Below are positions 18,777-27,168 of a stretch of 64,000 bases of DNA, piece by piece. Under the pieces are notes generated by a model. It was not told the origin of the DNA. It did no database searches and saw nothing but the letters and a program-made list of their open reading frames with translations. Source of the DNA: Pseudomonadota bacterium (GTDB lineage: Bacteria > Pseudomonadota > Gammaproteobacteria > Steroidobacterales > Steroidobacteraceae); assembly GCA_021805865.1 (NCBI GenBank), contig JAJZDX010000001.1, positions 213,588-277,587 on the forward strand, read 5' to 3'. Both the position numbers and the translations under genes were made by a program. Position 1 is the first letter of the stretch, and every line of letters begins with the position of its first letter.

Positions 18777-19847
18777 TTACGATTGTGGAACCGGCGTCGC
18801 CGGTGCCTCGTCGGACCGGTAGCACGCTTCGACCAACGCCATGGTGCGCCAGGCGTCTTCCACCGAAGTGCGCAGCACTTCGTCCTCGCCGCTCGCAAAG
18901 CGCTGGACGTTGGACATCGGGCCGATGAACGCGTCCGGAAACCATGCGCCTTCGAGCGGCACCGACTGCCACGGGCCGCCGCGCGGGGCGATCCATAGCT
19001 CATCGGGCTCGCCGCGAGGATAGTCGAGCAGCAGACCGAGCTTCATCAGCGCCGCCCCGCGTTCGCCCTCGATGCGAACAGTGGCATCCTGGAACCGCCG
19101 TCCGAAGTCATGATGATGGTTGATCGAGAGCGTCACGCGACGCTCCGGGCCGTAGTCGAGGATGGCGGAGGTGCGCGTTTGCGCGAGTGCGCTGCCCGGA
19201 TAATGATAAGTGCGGGCAAGGACACCGCGCGGCTCGCCGGCTAGCGCCCGGATGGTGTCCAGGTAATGAATGGAGTGCGAGGCGATCTCGACACGGGGAT
19301 TGGGGATGAGGTGGGGGAACAGCTCCCAGGGCGTGACGAGACTCAAGTGCACTTCGATATCGATGAGCCGGCCGAGCAGCCCGCGCTCCTGCGCGGCGGC
19401 GACGGCTTCCATCATGGGCGCGAAACGCAGCTGGAAGTTGACTGCCGCCGCGAAGCGCCGCTCGCGGCACACGGCGCGGATGTCGGTGGCCTGCGCGAGG
19501 TCGAGCCCAAGGGGCTTCTGGATCAGCACCGCGGCTGCGGGCGGCAGAGCGGTGAGAATGGCGCGATGCGCCACCGGCGGGGCTGCGATGTCGAAAACGC
19601 AGCCCTCGACGCCGGCCGCCTCCCCGAGGGACCGATACACGCGCTCGATGCTCCAGCGCTGCGCCGTGGCACGCGCCTTGTCGGCGTCGAGGTCGAAGAT
19701 CCCCGCCACCGCGAATCCGGCCTTGCGGTACGCCGGCAGGTGGGCATCGTTGACGATGCCGCCGGTGCCGATGATGACGATGGGCCGCGCGGCGCTCGGC
19801 AGAGGGTGCCGCTGGCGCAGGCCCGACGCACTCCACCCGGTGCTCAT
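18777..19847 (-). CDS. Gfo/Idh/MocA family sugar oxidoreductase
   Basis: NAD(P)-dependent dehydrogenase family acting on sugars and sugar acids. The 356-residue protein has a Rossmann domain (IVIIGTGGIVNDAHLPAYRK near residue 23), the family's EKP motif as QKPLG near residue 115, and a C-terminal alpha/beta substrate domain with ASHSIHYLDTIRAL. It overlaps the upstream gene by 4 bases, so it is translationally coupled to the solute-binding-like protein. In D-apiose catabolism the first oxidation is done by a member of this family, which makes it a candidate for the first step in this locus; that link is inference. Confidence 0.85.
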   Translation of the reverse strand: MSTGWSASGLRQRHPLPSAARPIVIIGTGGIVNDAHLPAYRKAGFAVAGIFDLDADKARATAQRWSIERVYRSLGEAAGVEGCVFDIAAPPVAHRAILTALPPAAAVLIQKPLGLDLAQATDIRAVCRERRFAAAVNFQLRFAPMMEAVAAAQERGLLGRLIDIEVHLSLVTPWELFPHLIPNPRVEIASHSIHYLDTIRALAGEPRGVLARTYHYPGSALAQTRTSAILDYGPERRVTLSINHHHDFGRRFQDATVRIEGERGAALMKLGLLLDYPRGEPDELWIAPRGGPWQSVPLEGAWFPDAFIGPMSNVQRFASGEDEVLRTSVEDAWRTMALVEACYRSDEAPATPVPQS

Positions 19848-21034
19848 CGGATGAGCGCCTGGAGGCGGGTTTGCGCCTCATCCAACAGCAGACGGCTCGA
19901 CTCCTCGGTGTCGAGTGCACGCGCGAGCAGCCCGTCGATCACCCGCGAGACTTCGGCGAGCCGCGGATGCAGGGGCAGTTCCCGGGCGTGCTCGTGCAGC
20001 GCTTCGAGCCTGTGATAGAAGGGGATCAACCGGTTGACCTCCTCGTCCTCCCAGGTGGAGCGGCGCACGCCGATGGCGCCCTCGAGGGTGGTCAGTTTGT
20101 CCATGGGAGCGCTCGCCACGTGGCGCAGGAATGCCCAGGCCAGGTCCTTCTGGCGCGATCCGGAGGCGAGAGCGATGACCCAGAAGACATTCAACGAAAC
20201 GCTGCGCCCGCCGGGTCCCATCGGCAGCGGCGCGACCTCCACACAGCCTTTGACGCGACTCTCGGCCCAGGACTCCGCGAGCGCGGCGAATCCGAACCAA
20301 TTGGCCATCAGCGCCACCTTCCCGGCGCAGAACAGCAGGCCCGCCTTGACGCTGTCGAGAGCTCGTGCTCCGGGCGCGATCGCCGCCTCGTCGCGCGCGA
20401 GGAGGCGCAGAAAGTCGAGCGCGCTCTCGGCTTCGCGCGTGCGCAGTTGCGGCCGCGCTCCCGGGCCGAACGGCTCCCCGCCGCGCGACCAGACATGGAT
20501 GCAAAAATCGTAAAAGCCGTTGTGACCGTCGGGGTACAGCGCGAGGGTCGTCCCGTAGAGCTCCCGTCCGGGGGCATGCAGCCGCCGCGCGGTGGCGTGG
20601 AAGCCCTCCCAGGTGGTCGGCACGGGCAGACCGGCCGCATGCAGCAGGTCCTTGCGGTAGATGAGGCACTCCGGACCGTCGTGATACGGCAGCCCCCAGA
20701 ATCCGCCGGCGAAATCGGCAGGCCGCATCAGCGAACGGCTCCAGGCCGCCGGAAAATCGGTGATCGGCGCCCGGGCGAGATACGGGCGCAGGTTCTCGAT
20801 CAGACCGCCGGATTGCGCTTCGGCGAGCCAGTCGGTCGAGAGGAAGGCGAGATCGAGCGATCCGTCGCGCAGAGCGCCCTGATCGAACAATCGCGCGTGC
20901 AGGTCGTTCAGGTCCAGCGCTTCGATCTCAAGACTGAGTGCCTGGCCGGTGGCGTGCGCGAAATCCGCGAATTGCCGGCGGATGGCGCTCTCGAACGGGT
21001 CAAACCTGCGGATCGCTATGCGGACGACTCGCAC
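19844..21034 (-). CDS. Family 1 solute-binding-like protein without signal peptide
   Basis: Looks like a carbohydrate ABC transporter substrate-binding protein (396 residues): YHDGPECLIYRKDLLHAAGLPVPTTWEGF, then WSRGGEPF and an LAWAFLRHVAS segment are typical of the SBP_bac_1 fold. The N-terminus MRVVRIAIRRFDPFES has no hydrophobic signal and runs straight into the fold. The GTG start at 21034 has an AGGAGG Shine-Dalgarno inside the upstream IclR gene, which it overlaps by 35 bases. No MalF/MalG-type permease or MalK-type ATPase is nearby. It may be a cytoplasmic sensor or binding protein rather than a transporter part. Confidence 0.75.
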   Translation of the reverse strand: MRVVRIAIRRFDPFESAIRRQFADFAHATGQALSLEIEALDLNDLHARLFDQGALRDGSLDLAFLSTDWLAEAQSGGLIENLRPYLARAPITDFPAAWSRSLMRPADFAGGFWGLPYHDGPECLIYRKDLLHAAGLPVPTTWEGFHATARRLHAPGRELYGTTLALYPDGHNGFYDFCIHVWSRGGEPFGPGARPQLRTREAESALDFLRLLARDEAAIAPGARALDSVKAGLLFCAGKVALMANWFGFAALAESWAESRVKGCVEVAPLPMGPGGRSVSLNVFWVIALASGSRQKDLAWAFLRHVASAPMDKLTTLEGAIGVRRSTWEDEEVNRLIPFYHRLEALHEHARELPLHPRLAEVSRVIDGLLARALDTEESSRLLLDEAQTRLQALIR

Positions 21035-21839
21035 CGCGCACCTCCTCTTCGGGCTTCAGCCCCGCGTGCACCGCGATCACATCGGCGCAGGCCTTCAGCG
21101 CCGGAAGCATGTTTTCCAGACTGGGGCCGCTCTTTTCCTTGAGCGTGGCGATGGTGAGTGCGGCCTTGATGGAGGAGCCCGGCGAGCCGACCGACACGCC
21201 GATATCCAATCCTCCGACGAACCGCTCGCCCTCGGAGCGCTCGTAGCCGCGCGCCCGAATCGCCGCGAGACGCTTCAGGAACTGCGCGCGCGCGGCCGGC
21301 TTCTCGCGCCGCCATTCGAGGTCGTGCGTCAGCAGCTCCTCGCGGTCCTCGGGATCCATGTTCGCGAGCAGGACCCGGCCCGAGGTGGTGTGCATGGGCG
21401 AGTGCTGCGAGCCGACTTCGACCGACAGGCGGAAAGGCTTCGGGCTCTCCTCCTGGGCGAGCACCAGCACCCTCTCGCGATGCAGCACGGACAGGTGACA
21501 GGACTCGCGCAGATCCTCGGCGAGCCCGCGCATCAACGGCTGGGCGGCTTTCAGCAGCGCCTCGTAGGGCGAGTGGGTTCGCGAGAGCTCGAACAGCTTG
21601 AGCGTCAGCGAGTACGCGCCGGTGGTCGGCTCGCGCCTCAAGTAGCCGCGGCTCTCCAGGCAGGCGAGCATGCGGAAGATTTCCCCGGCCTGACGGTTGA
21701 GGGCGCGGGCAAGCTGCGCCTGGGTGAGCGGCACGGCCTGATCGGACAGGTATTCCAGGACGTCGAGGCCCTTCTCGAGCGCCGGCACGGAATACTTGGT
21801 GCGGCGCTCCTCGAGACTAAGCAGGCTATCGTGTGTCAT
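21000..21839 (-). CDS. IclR family transcriptional regulator
   Basis: DNA-binding regulator of 279 residues. The start at 21839 (MTHDSLLS) is fixed by an AAAGGAGG Shine-Dalgarno. An N-terminal winged helix-turn-helix (VPALEKGLDVLEYLSD through LTQAQLARALNRQAGEIFRML) is followed by the IclR effector domain with ESCHLSVLHRERVLVLAQ and GGLDIGVSVGSPG. It sits in the middle of the minus-strand operon, 16 bases after the permease gene. It is a likely regulator of this operon and of the divergent GH127/RuBisCO-like operon, through the inverted repeat at 27088-27120. Confidence 0.9.
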   Translation of the reverse strand: MTHDSLLSLEERRTKYSVPALEKGLDVLEYLSDQAVPLTQAQLARALNRQAGEIFRMLACLESRGYLRREPTTGAYSLTLKLFELSRTHSPYEALLKAAQPLMRGLAEDLRESCHLSVLHRERVLVLAQEESPKPFRLSVEVGSQHSPMHTTSGRVLLANMDPEDREELLTHDLEWRREKPAARAQFLKRLAAIRARGYERSEGERFVGGLDIGVSVGSPGSSIKAALTIATLKEKSGPSLENMLPALKACADVIAVHAGLKPEEEVRGASRPHSDPQV

Positions 21840-21855
21840 GCAACCTCCTTTGAGC

Positions 21856-22887
21856 TCAGAGGACGGCTGGCTGGGATTGTGCCTGATGCGCATCCGGCGC
21901 GCCGGATGGAGGGTCGGCCGACAGGCGCGGTGCGCGCCAGCGGCCGCCCACCGTATAGATGGCAGCGGCCGCGATCAGCACGGTGCCTTCGATCAGGCCC
22001 TGGTAGTTCGCGCCGAGGTTCAGCACATTGAAACCGTTGGTCAGGGTGTACAGCACCAGCGCGCCGGCCACCGTCTTCAGCACGCTGCCGGCACCTCCGA
22101 ACAGCGAGGTGCCGCCGAGAATCGCCGCCGCGATCACCGTCAGCTCCTCGCCCTGCAGCGCAGTCGGGTTCATGGCGCCGAACCGCGAGGCGTACAGGAC
22201 GCCGGCGAAGCCGGCCGCAAGACTCGAGAGCACGAACGCGCCGAGCTTGTAGCCGCGCACGTTGATGCCCGCGAGCCGCGCCGCCTCCGGGTTGCCGCCC
22301 GCGGCATAGATGCGCCTCCCGGCGGTGGTAAAGCGCAGCACCAGCCAGATGAGCAGCGTGAAGCCGGCCATGTACAGAATCGGCCGGGGCAGACCGGCCG
22401 CGCGCCCGCTCTCGAAACTCGTCATGGCATTGAGCGCGGTGGGCGTGCCGACCATGAGCGAGCGGTCGTGGGTCACCACCAGCACCAGGCCCCGGATCGC
22501 GGTGAGCGTGCCCAGGGTGACGATGAAGGCGTTGATCCCGACCAGCTCGACCATCAGCCCGTTGAGCAGTCCGGCCGCGCCGGCGGTCGCCAGCGACACC
22601 ACCATCGCCGCCCAGAAGCCCACGCGATCGATCACCAGGATGTTGACGGCGGCGGCCAGTGCCGCAACCGAGGCCACCGAGAGGTCGAAGTTGCCGGTGA
22701 TCAGCACCACGGTCATCGCCACGCCCATGATGGCGACCGGTGCAGTCTGATAGAGGATATTGGTGAGATTGACGGGGCTGAGATAGCTCGGCCGGCCGAG
22801 TGCGGCGGTGACCGCCGTGAGCGCGGCCACCAGCAGCAGCAGCGCGTAATAGACGCCTGCCTCGCGCAGGCCCAGTATGCGTCGCAT
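21856..22887 (-). CDS. Sugar ABC transporter permease (RbsC family)
   Basis: Inner-membrane channel subunit of a ribose-type (CUT2) importer. It has 343 residues with about ten hydrophobic segments and the family motifs GNFDLSVASVAALAA (near residue 70), NGLMVELVGINAFIVTLGT, and GGNPEAARLAGINV. It lies 17 bases after the ATPase gene and belongs with the neighbouring ATPase and binding protein. CUT2 systems import monosaccharides; the sugar here is unknown. Confidence 0.92.
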   Translation of the reverse strand: MRRILGLREAGVYYALLLLVAALTAVTAALGRPSYLSPVNLTNILYQTAPVAIMGVAMTVVLITGNFDLSVASVAALAAAVNILVIDRVGFWAAMVVSLATAGAAGLLNGLMVELVGINAFIVTLGTLTAIRGLVLVVTHDRSLMVGTPTALNAMTSFESGRAAGLPRPILYMAGFTLLIWLVLRFTTAGRRIYAAGGNPEAARLAGINVRGYKLGAFVLSSLAAGFAGVLYASRFGAMNPTALQGEELTVIAAAILGGTSLFGGAGSVLKTVAGALVLYTLTNGFNVLNLGANYQGLIEGTVLIAAAAIYTVGGRWRAPRLSADPPSGAPDAHQAQSQPAVL

Positions 22888-22904
22888 CGATCCCCCCGAT
22901 CCCG

Positions 22905-24422
22905 TCAGTGTCTCTGCCCCTGCGGCCCGGCGCCCGGGGCGCCTGCGGCGAGCCGGATCAGCTCCTGCTCGTCGGTTTCGGCTGCCATGCGTTCCGCCAC
23001 GATCGCCCCCTCGCGCATGACCAGGATGCGATCGGCTTCCTCGAGCAGCAGCTTCAGCTGCGAATCGACCAGGATGACGGCCACCCCCGCGGCCGAGAGC
23101 TCGCGGACCTGATCGAGGATTTCCGTCTTGGCGCCGATGTCGATCCCGGCGGTCGGCTCATCGAGCAGCAGCAGCCGCGTTGGCCCGCACAGCCATCGGG
23201 CGATGCTGACCTTCTGAGCGTTGCCGCCGGACAGATCACCGACCGCGGTGTCCAGATCGGGTGTCTTGATCAACAGACGCCTGACGGCCGCCGCCGCGGC
23301 CGCGCGCTCCAGCCCGCGCCGCGGAAACACGCCCCAGCGCGAGAGCCTCCCCAGATGCGCCAGCGTGATGTTCTGCCACAGCGGCAACCCCGGCACCAGC
23401 GCCTGGGAGGCCCGATCCTCGGGCACCAGAGCGATGCCGGCGCGCACCGCCGCAACCGGGAAGCGCGGCACAGCCCGGCCAGACACGCGCACCACGCCGA
23501 GAGCGCTTCGGTCGGCTCCAAAGATCGCCTGAAGCAGCTCGCTGCGCCCGGAGCCGAGAAAGCCGGCGATGCCGAGCACCTCTCCGCCGCGCACGCGGAA
23601 TGTGCACGGCGCCAGGCGCCCGGGCGAGCGGAGCCCGACGATTTCGGCGGCGACGTCGGCCCCGGCGCGCGCGGTCGGTCTTGCGGCTCTATGGATGGGG
23701 CGCCCGGCGATCGCGGTGGCAATCGCGGCCTCATCGACCGCGGCGGTGTCCGAGCTCACCACCGCCGCGCCGTCGCGCAATACCGTCAATGCATCCGTCA
23801 GCGCCAGCACTTCGTCGAGAAAATGCGTTACGAGCAGAACCGCGCAGCCTTCCCCGGCGAGACGGCGGATCGCGCGGTGCACGATACGGCGCTCGGGCGC
23901 GGCGAGCGAAGCAGTCGGCTCGTCCATCACGATGAGCTGCGCGTCGGCCGCGAGCGCCTGCAGGATGCCGACCATCTGCCGCTCCCCGATCGCAAGCGCC
24001 GCGACCGGAATGTCAGGCGGCAAGTGATAGCCGATCTGGCCCATCAGACGCGACAGCCGCCGGCGCTCCTTGCGGCCGCTGCGGGCCCATCCGCTGCGCC
24101 CGAGGAACACGTTCTCCCGGACCGACAGCGAGCCGACCAGAGGGATTTGCTGATGCACCGTGGCGATGCCGGCTGCACGTGCCTGTGCGGGGTGCGACCA
24201 CTGTACCGGAGCACCGCGCCACAGGATCCTGCCCGCGCTCGCGTGCGTGGCGCCGCAGAGGATGCGGATGAGAGTCGACTTGCCCGCGCCATTGGCGCCG
24301 AGCAGGCCGTGGACGGTCCCGGAGCGGACCGTGAGATCGATACCACGCAGCGCGGCGGTACCGTTGGGATAGGTCTTCGCCAGGCGCTCGAGCGACAGCA
24401 GAGGTTGGACGAGGCTCGACAC
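22905..24422 (-). CDS. Sugar ABC transporter ATP-binding protein (RbsA family, double domain)
   Basis: Energises the CUT2 importer. The 505 residues form two fused ATPase domains. The first has a complete Walker A (GANGAGKST) and Walker B (LIVMDEPTASL). The second has the usual degenerate Walker A (GFLGSGRSEL), the signature LSGGNAQKVSIARWL and LLLLDEPTAGID. It lies 7 bases after the binding-protein gene. Nothing is missing, so the importer should be functional. Confidence 0.94.
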   Translation of the reverse strand: MSSLVQPLLSLERLAKTYPNGTAALRGIDLTVRSGTVHGLLGANGAGKSTLIRILCGATHASAGRILWRGAPVQWSHPAQARAAGIATVHQQIPLVGSLSVRENVFLGRSGWARSGRKERRRLSRLMGQIGYHLPPDIPVAALAIGERQMVGILQALAADAQLIVMDEPTASLAAPERRIVHRAIRRLAGEGCAVLLVTHFLDEVLALTDALTVLRDGAAVVSSDTAAVDEAAIATAIAGRPIHRAARPTARAGADVAAEIVGLRSPGRLAPCTFRVRGGEVLGIAGFLGSGRSELLQAIFGADRSALGVVRVSGRAVPRFPVAAVRAGIALVPEDRASQALVPGLPLWQNITLAHLGRLSRWGVFPRRGLERAAAAAAVRRLLIKTPDLDTAVGDLSGGNAQKVSIARWLCGPTRLLLLDEPTAGIDIGAKTEILDQVRELSAAGVAVILVDSQLKLLLEEADRILVMREGAIVAERMAAETDEQELIRLAAGAPGAGPQGQRH

Positions 24423-24429
24423 GGACGGC

Positions 24430-25392
24430 TCACCACTGCGGCGGGCAGTCGCGCACGTTCGCCCGGGTGATCCCGGGTGTCCGGTACGTGATAAACGCCG
24501 CGTGCAACGGCTTCCTGCCCGTCACGTCGTCATAGAGCGCCTCGAAGGCGAGCGCGCCCAGCTTGAGCGGCTTGTAGCAGACCGTGCCGTCGATGCGGCC
24601 GGCCTCGAGCGACAGGATCGCAAGACTCGAGCCGCCGATACCGATCAGTTTCGCGTGCGAGCCGGCGGAACGCACCGCGCGCGCGCAGCCCACGGCCATG
24701 TCGTCCGCTTCGTTGAAGAACAGGTCGATATCAGGGTGGGCCTCGAGAATGTTCTGACAGGCCATGTCCGCGTCCTCCATTCGCCAATAGCCGGGTTGGG
24801 TCGCGACGATCCGGTAGGTTACGTGCGCGGTCCGAAGCGCCTGCTCGAATCCATCTTCGCGCTGCAGGACTTCGGGAAATCCGGGCGCGCCCTGGATGAT
24901 GGCGATGTGCGCGAGACGACCCGGCGGCAGAAGCCGGGCCGCGAGCCGGCCTGCCTCGCGGCCGGCGGCGGTCTCGTCCTGGGTGACCAGCGCCACGAGC
25001 TTCGGATACACGTCCCGCAGAGGCCGCCTGCGCGGGTTGCCGACCTGCGAGCCGACCGCCACGATCGGGATGCCGGCCCGCGCGGCCTCGCTCACCCAGC
25101 TCTCCGCGATCACCGAATCGAGCGGCATGAGCACGATGCCGTTGACCCGTTCGGCGATCAAGTCCTGCAGGTCATTCGCCTGTTTCTGCACGCGGTTCTG
25201 GGCATCGAGAACGATCGCCTGCACGCCGGCGCGAGCGGCCGCCTGTTTGAAGCCCCGTGCGATCGCCGCTGCGAACGGATAGCTCAGTCCCGCGCTCGAG
25301 AGTCCGAAGCGCAGCGGAGCTGCGATCACAGCGTGCGCGAGCAGCGTGCCGCACAGGGCTGTCGCATACGCCGAGCGGCGCACGGCTTTCAC
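24430..25392 (-). CDS. Periplasmic sugar-binding protein (RbsB/Peripla_BP_4 family)
   Basis: Substrate-binding protein of the CUT2 importer. The GTG at 25392 is taken as start (320 residues) because it lies 19 bases after the maoC stop and directly precedes a standard Sec signal (VKAVRRSAYATALCGTLLAHAVIAA). The mature protein begins PLRFGLSS and shows the type I periplasmic fold: DAQNRVQKQANDLQDLIAERVNGIVLMP, IIQGAPGF, FNEADDMAVGCARAV. Sugar specificity cannot be read from the sequence; relatives bind ribose, xylose, apiose and others. Confidence 0.88.
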   Translation of the reverse strand: MKAVRRSAYATALCGTLLAHAVIAAPLRFGLSSAGLSYPFAAAIARGFKQAAARAGVQAIVLDAQNRVQKQANDLQDLIAERVNGIVLMPLDSVIAESWVSEAARAGIPIVAVGSQVGNPRRRPLRDVYPKLVALVTQDETAAGREAGRLAARLLPPGRLAHIAIIQGAPGFPEVLQREDGFEQALRTAHVTYRIVATQPGYWRMEDADMACQNILEAHPDIDLFFNEADDMAVGCARAVRSAGSHAKLIGIGGSSLAILSLEAGRIDGTVCYKPLKLGALAFEALYDDVTGRKPLHAAFITYRTPGITRANVRDCPPQW

Positions 25393-25411
25393 GACCGCGG
25401 CCCCTCGCGTC

Positions 25412-25864
25412 TCATGCGAGCGCCTCGCGCCGCTCGACGAGATACAGATGCTCACAGCCGAGCACGGTCTCGCCGCGTTGATTGGCGATCTCGACCTGCT
25501 CGACGATGATGCCGTGCGTCTTGCGCCTGGGATGGTCGCGTCGCGCGCTGATGCGTGCGGTCACGGTGAGCGTATCGCCGATGAACACCGGTCGGATGAA
25601 ACGCACCCGGTCGTAGCCGTAGGAGATCGAGCGCGGGTTGATGGTGCTGGCGGTCATCCCGATGCCGATGCACAACACCAGCGTGCCGTGGGCGATGCGC
25701 AGCTTGAATGGCTGTTGCGCGCACCATTCGGCATCCATGTGATGGGGGAAGAAATCGCCGGTCTGGCCCGCATGCATCACGATGTCCGCTTCGGTGAGCG
25801 TGCGGCCGAAGGTTCGCCGCCCGGCGCCGATCTCATAGTCCTCGAAGTACTGCTCGGCGATCAT
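25412..25864 (-). CDS. MaoC family (hotdog-fold) dehydratase
   Basis: A 150-residue hotdog-fold protein like enoyl-CoA hydratases. The catalytic-type motif is at residues 25-45 ([19 protein letters not shown]), followed by [13 protein letters not shown]. It starts inside the CaiB/BaiF stop (4-base overlap), so the two are translationally coupled. The pair suggests a CoA-thioester of a small acid that is hydrated or dehydrated. No CoA-ester lyase is nearby, so the pathway is incomplete or ends elsewhere. Confidence 0.88.
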   Translation of the reverse strand: MIAEQYFEDYEIGAGRRTFGRTLTEADIVMHAGQTGDFFPHHMDAEWCAQQPFKLRIAHGTLVLCIGIGMTASTINPRSISYGYDRVRFIRPVFIGDTLTVTARISARRDHPRRKTHGIIVEQVEIANQRGETVLGCEHLYLVERREALA

Positions 25865-27069
25865 GCCGACTCTCCCGGAGTGTCGAGCGCGAAGCGGCGC
25901 AGGATGTCGGCGGTGTCGCGGCCGAGCGCCGGAGCGCCGCGCGAGGCGCCGAGCACCTCCCCGTCGATGCGGATGGGGCAGCGGGTCGTGCGCAGGGTAC
26001 CGTGCTCACCGTCGTGGATGTCCTGCGTCAGCGCGAGAGCGGTAAAGCCCTCGCGCTCGAGCAGCTGGGGCCAGGTGAGCACCTCGGCGCACCAGATGTC
26101 GGCGGGCTCCAGGATGGCCAGCCAGTGCGCGCTCGGCTGCGCCGCAAGGTGCGTGGCGAGGATCGACTTGATCCGGGCCCGCTCGGTGAACCAGCGCGCC
26201 GGGTCGGTGTAGGCCTCGAGCGGCTTGCAGCCGATGAGCGTCCCGAGGCGGTCGACCGGGGACATCGCAACCGCGAGGTAGCCGTCGGCGGTCTGGTAGA
26301 TGCCGTACGGCGCGCCGAGGTACACGCTGGCGTTGTTGACCGCATCGCGGGCGGGCTGGCGGCCATCGCCGTTGAGAAATGCGCTGAGCTGCTCGAACTG
26401 CATGTCGATCGCGGACTCGAACAAGCTCACATCGACTCGACCGCCCCTGCCGGTCCGCCCGCGCCGCACCAGCAGGGCGAGCACTCCCTGACAGAGGTGG
26501 GCGCCGGCCATCAGATCGGCGATGGACACGCCCATGGGCACCGGTCCCCGGTCGGCGTCGCCCGAGAGCCATGCCAGCCCCGACATGGCCTGCACCAGCA
26601 GATCCTGTCCGGGCTTCTTGCGCCAGGGGCCTTCGGTGCCGTAGCCGGTGATGGCCGCGTAGATCAGGCGCGGGTTCAGGCCGGCGACCGTGGTGTAGTC
26701 CAGGCCGAGGCGGTCCATCACGCCCGGTCGGAAATTGTGGACCATCACATCGGCGCGCCGGATCAGCGCCTTCACCCGCTCAAGATCGGCGGGATCCTTC
26801 AAGTCCGCGGCGAAACTTTCCTTGTTTCGGTTGATGGTATGAAAGAGCGCGCTGTCCTCGCCGAAGGATTGGTCGGCTAGATACAGGCGGCGGGACAAAT
26901 CCCCCCCCTGTGGACGCTCCACCTTGATCACCTCGGCGCCGAGATCCGCCAGCCGCAGGCAGCAGGAGGGTCCGGCTAGAAACTGGCTGAAATCCAGCAC
27001 CAGCACCCCCTCCAGCGGTCGCTCGGCGATCCTCGTCGGCGCGCCGTCGTCCACGTGCGCTGTCTTCAA
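25861..27069 (-). CDS. CaiB/BaiF family (class III) CoA-transferase
   Basis: Moves CoA between carboxylic acids in the cytoplasm. The 402-residue protein opens with [33 protein letters not shown], a clear family signature, and continues with [13 protein letters not shown] and [19 protein letters not shown]. The catalytic aspartate should be the one in [14 protein letters not shown]. It is the first gene of the minus-strand operon that runs to 16768, and is divergent from the plus-strand solute-binding-like gene. Donor and acceptor acids are unknown. Confidence 0.92.
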   Translation of the reverse strand: MKTAHVDDGAPTRIAERPLEGVLVLDFSQFLAGPSCCLRLADLGAEVIKVERPQGGDLSRRLYLADQSFGEDSALFHTINRNKESFAADLKDPADLERVKALIRRADVMVHNFRPGVMDRLGLDYTTVAGLNPRLIYAAITGYGTEGPWRKKPGQDLLVQAMSGLAWLSGDADRGPVPMGVSIADLMAGAHLCQGVLALLVRRGRTGRGGRVDVSLFESAIDMQFEQLSAFLNGDGRQPARDAVNNASVYLGAPYGIYQTADGYLAVAMSPVDRLGTLIGCKPLEAYTDPARWFTERARIKSILATHLAAQPSAHWLAILEPADIWCAEVLTWPQLLEREGFTALALTQDIHDGEHGTLRTTRCPIRIDGEVLGASRGAPALGRDTADILRRFALDTPGESA

Positions 27070-27087
27070 CCGGGTTCCTCGCGTATA

Positions 27088-27120
27088 GTTTGTAGGTAAA
27101 TGCTATGTTCGTTACCAAAC
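27088..27120. promoter_or_regulatory. Inverted repeat in the divergent promoter of the two sugar-acid operons
   Basis: GTTTG-TA-GGTAA (27088-27099) is mirrored by TTACC-AAAC (27112-27120), with 12 bases between. It lies in the 99-base AT-richer gap between the CaiB/BaiF gene and the plus-strand solute-binding-like gene, where one operator could control both operons. Candidate site for the IclR regulator at 21000-21839. The symmetry is seen; binding is inferred. Confidence 0.5.
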
Positions 27121-27168
27121 CGTGTCAACCCGATCACGGGATGGACCGGGGGATGAGGGGGATGAGCG

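Noticed and set aside
21000-21034. Downstream restart for the solute-binding-like protein to avoid overlap with the IclR gene
   Set aside because: The GTG at 21034 has an AGGAGG ribosome site at good spacing; the overlap is accepted.
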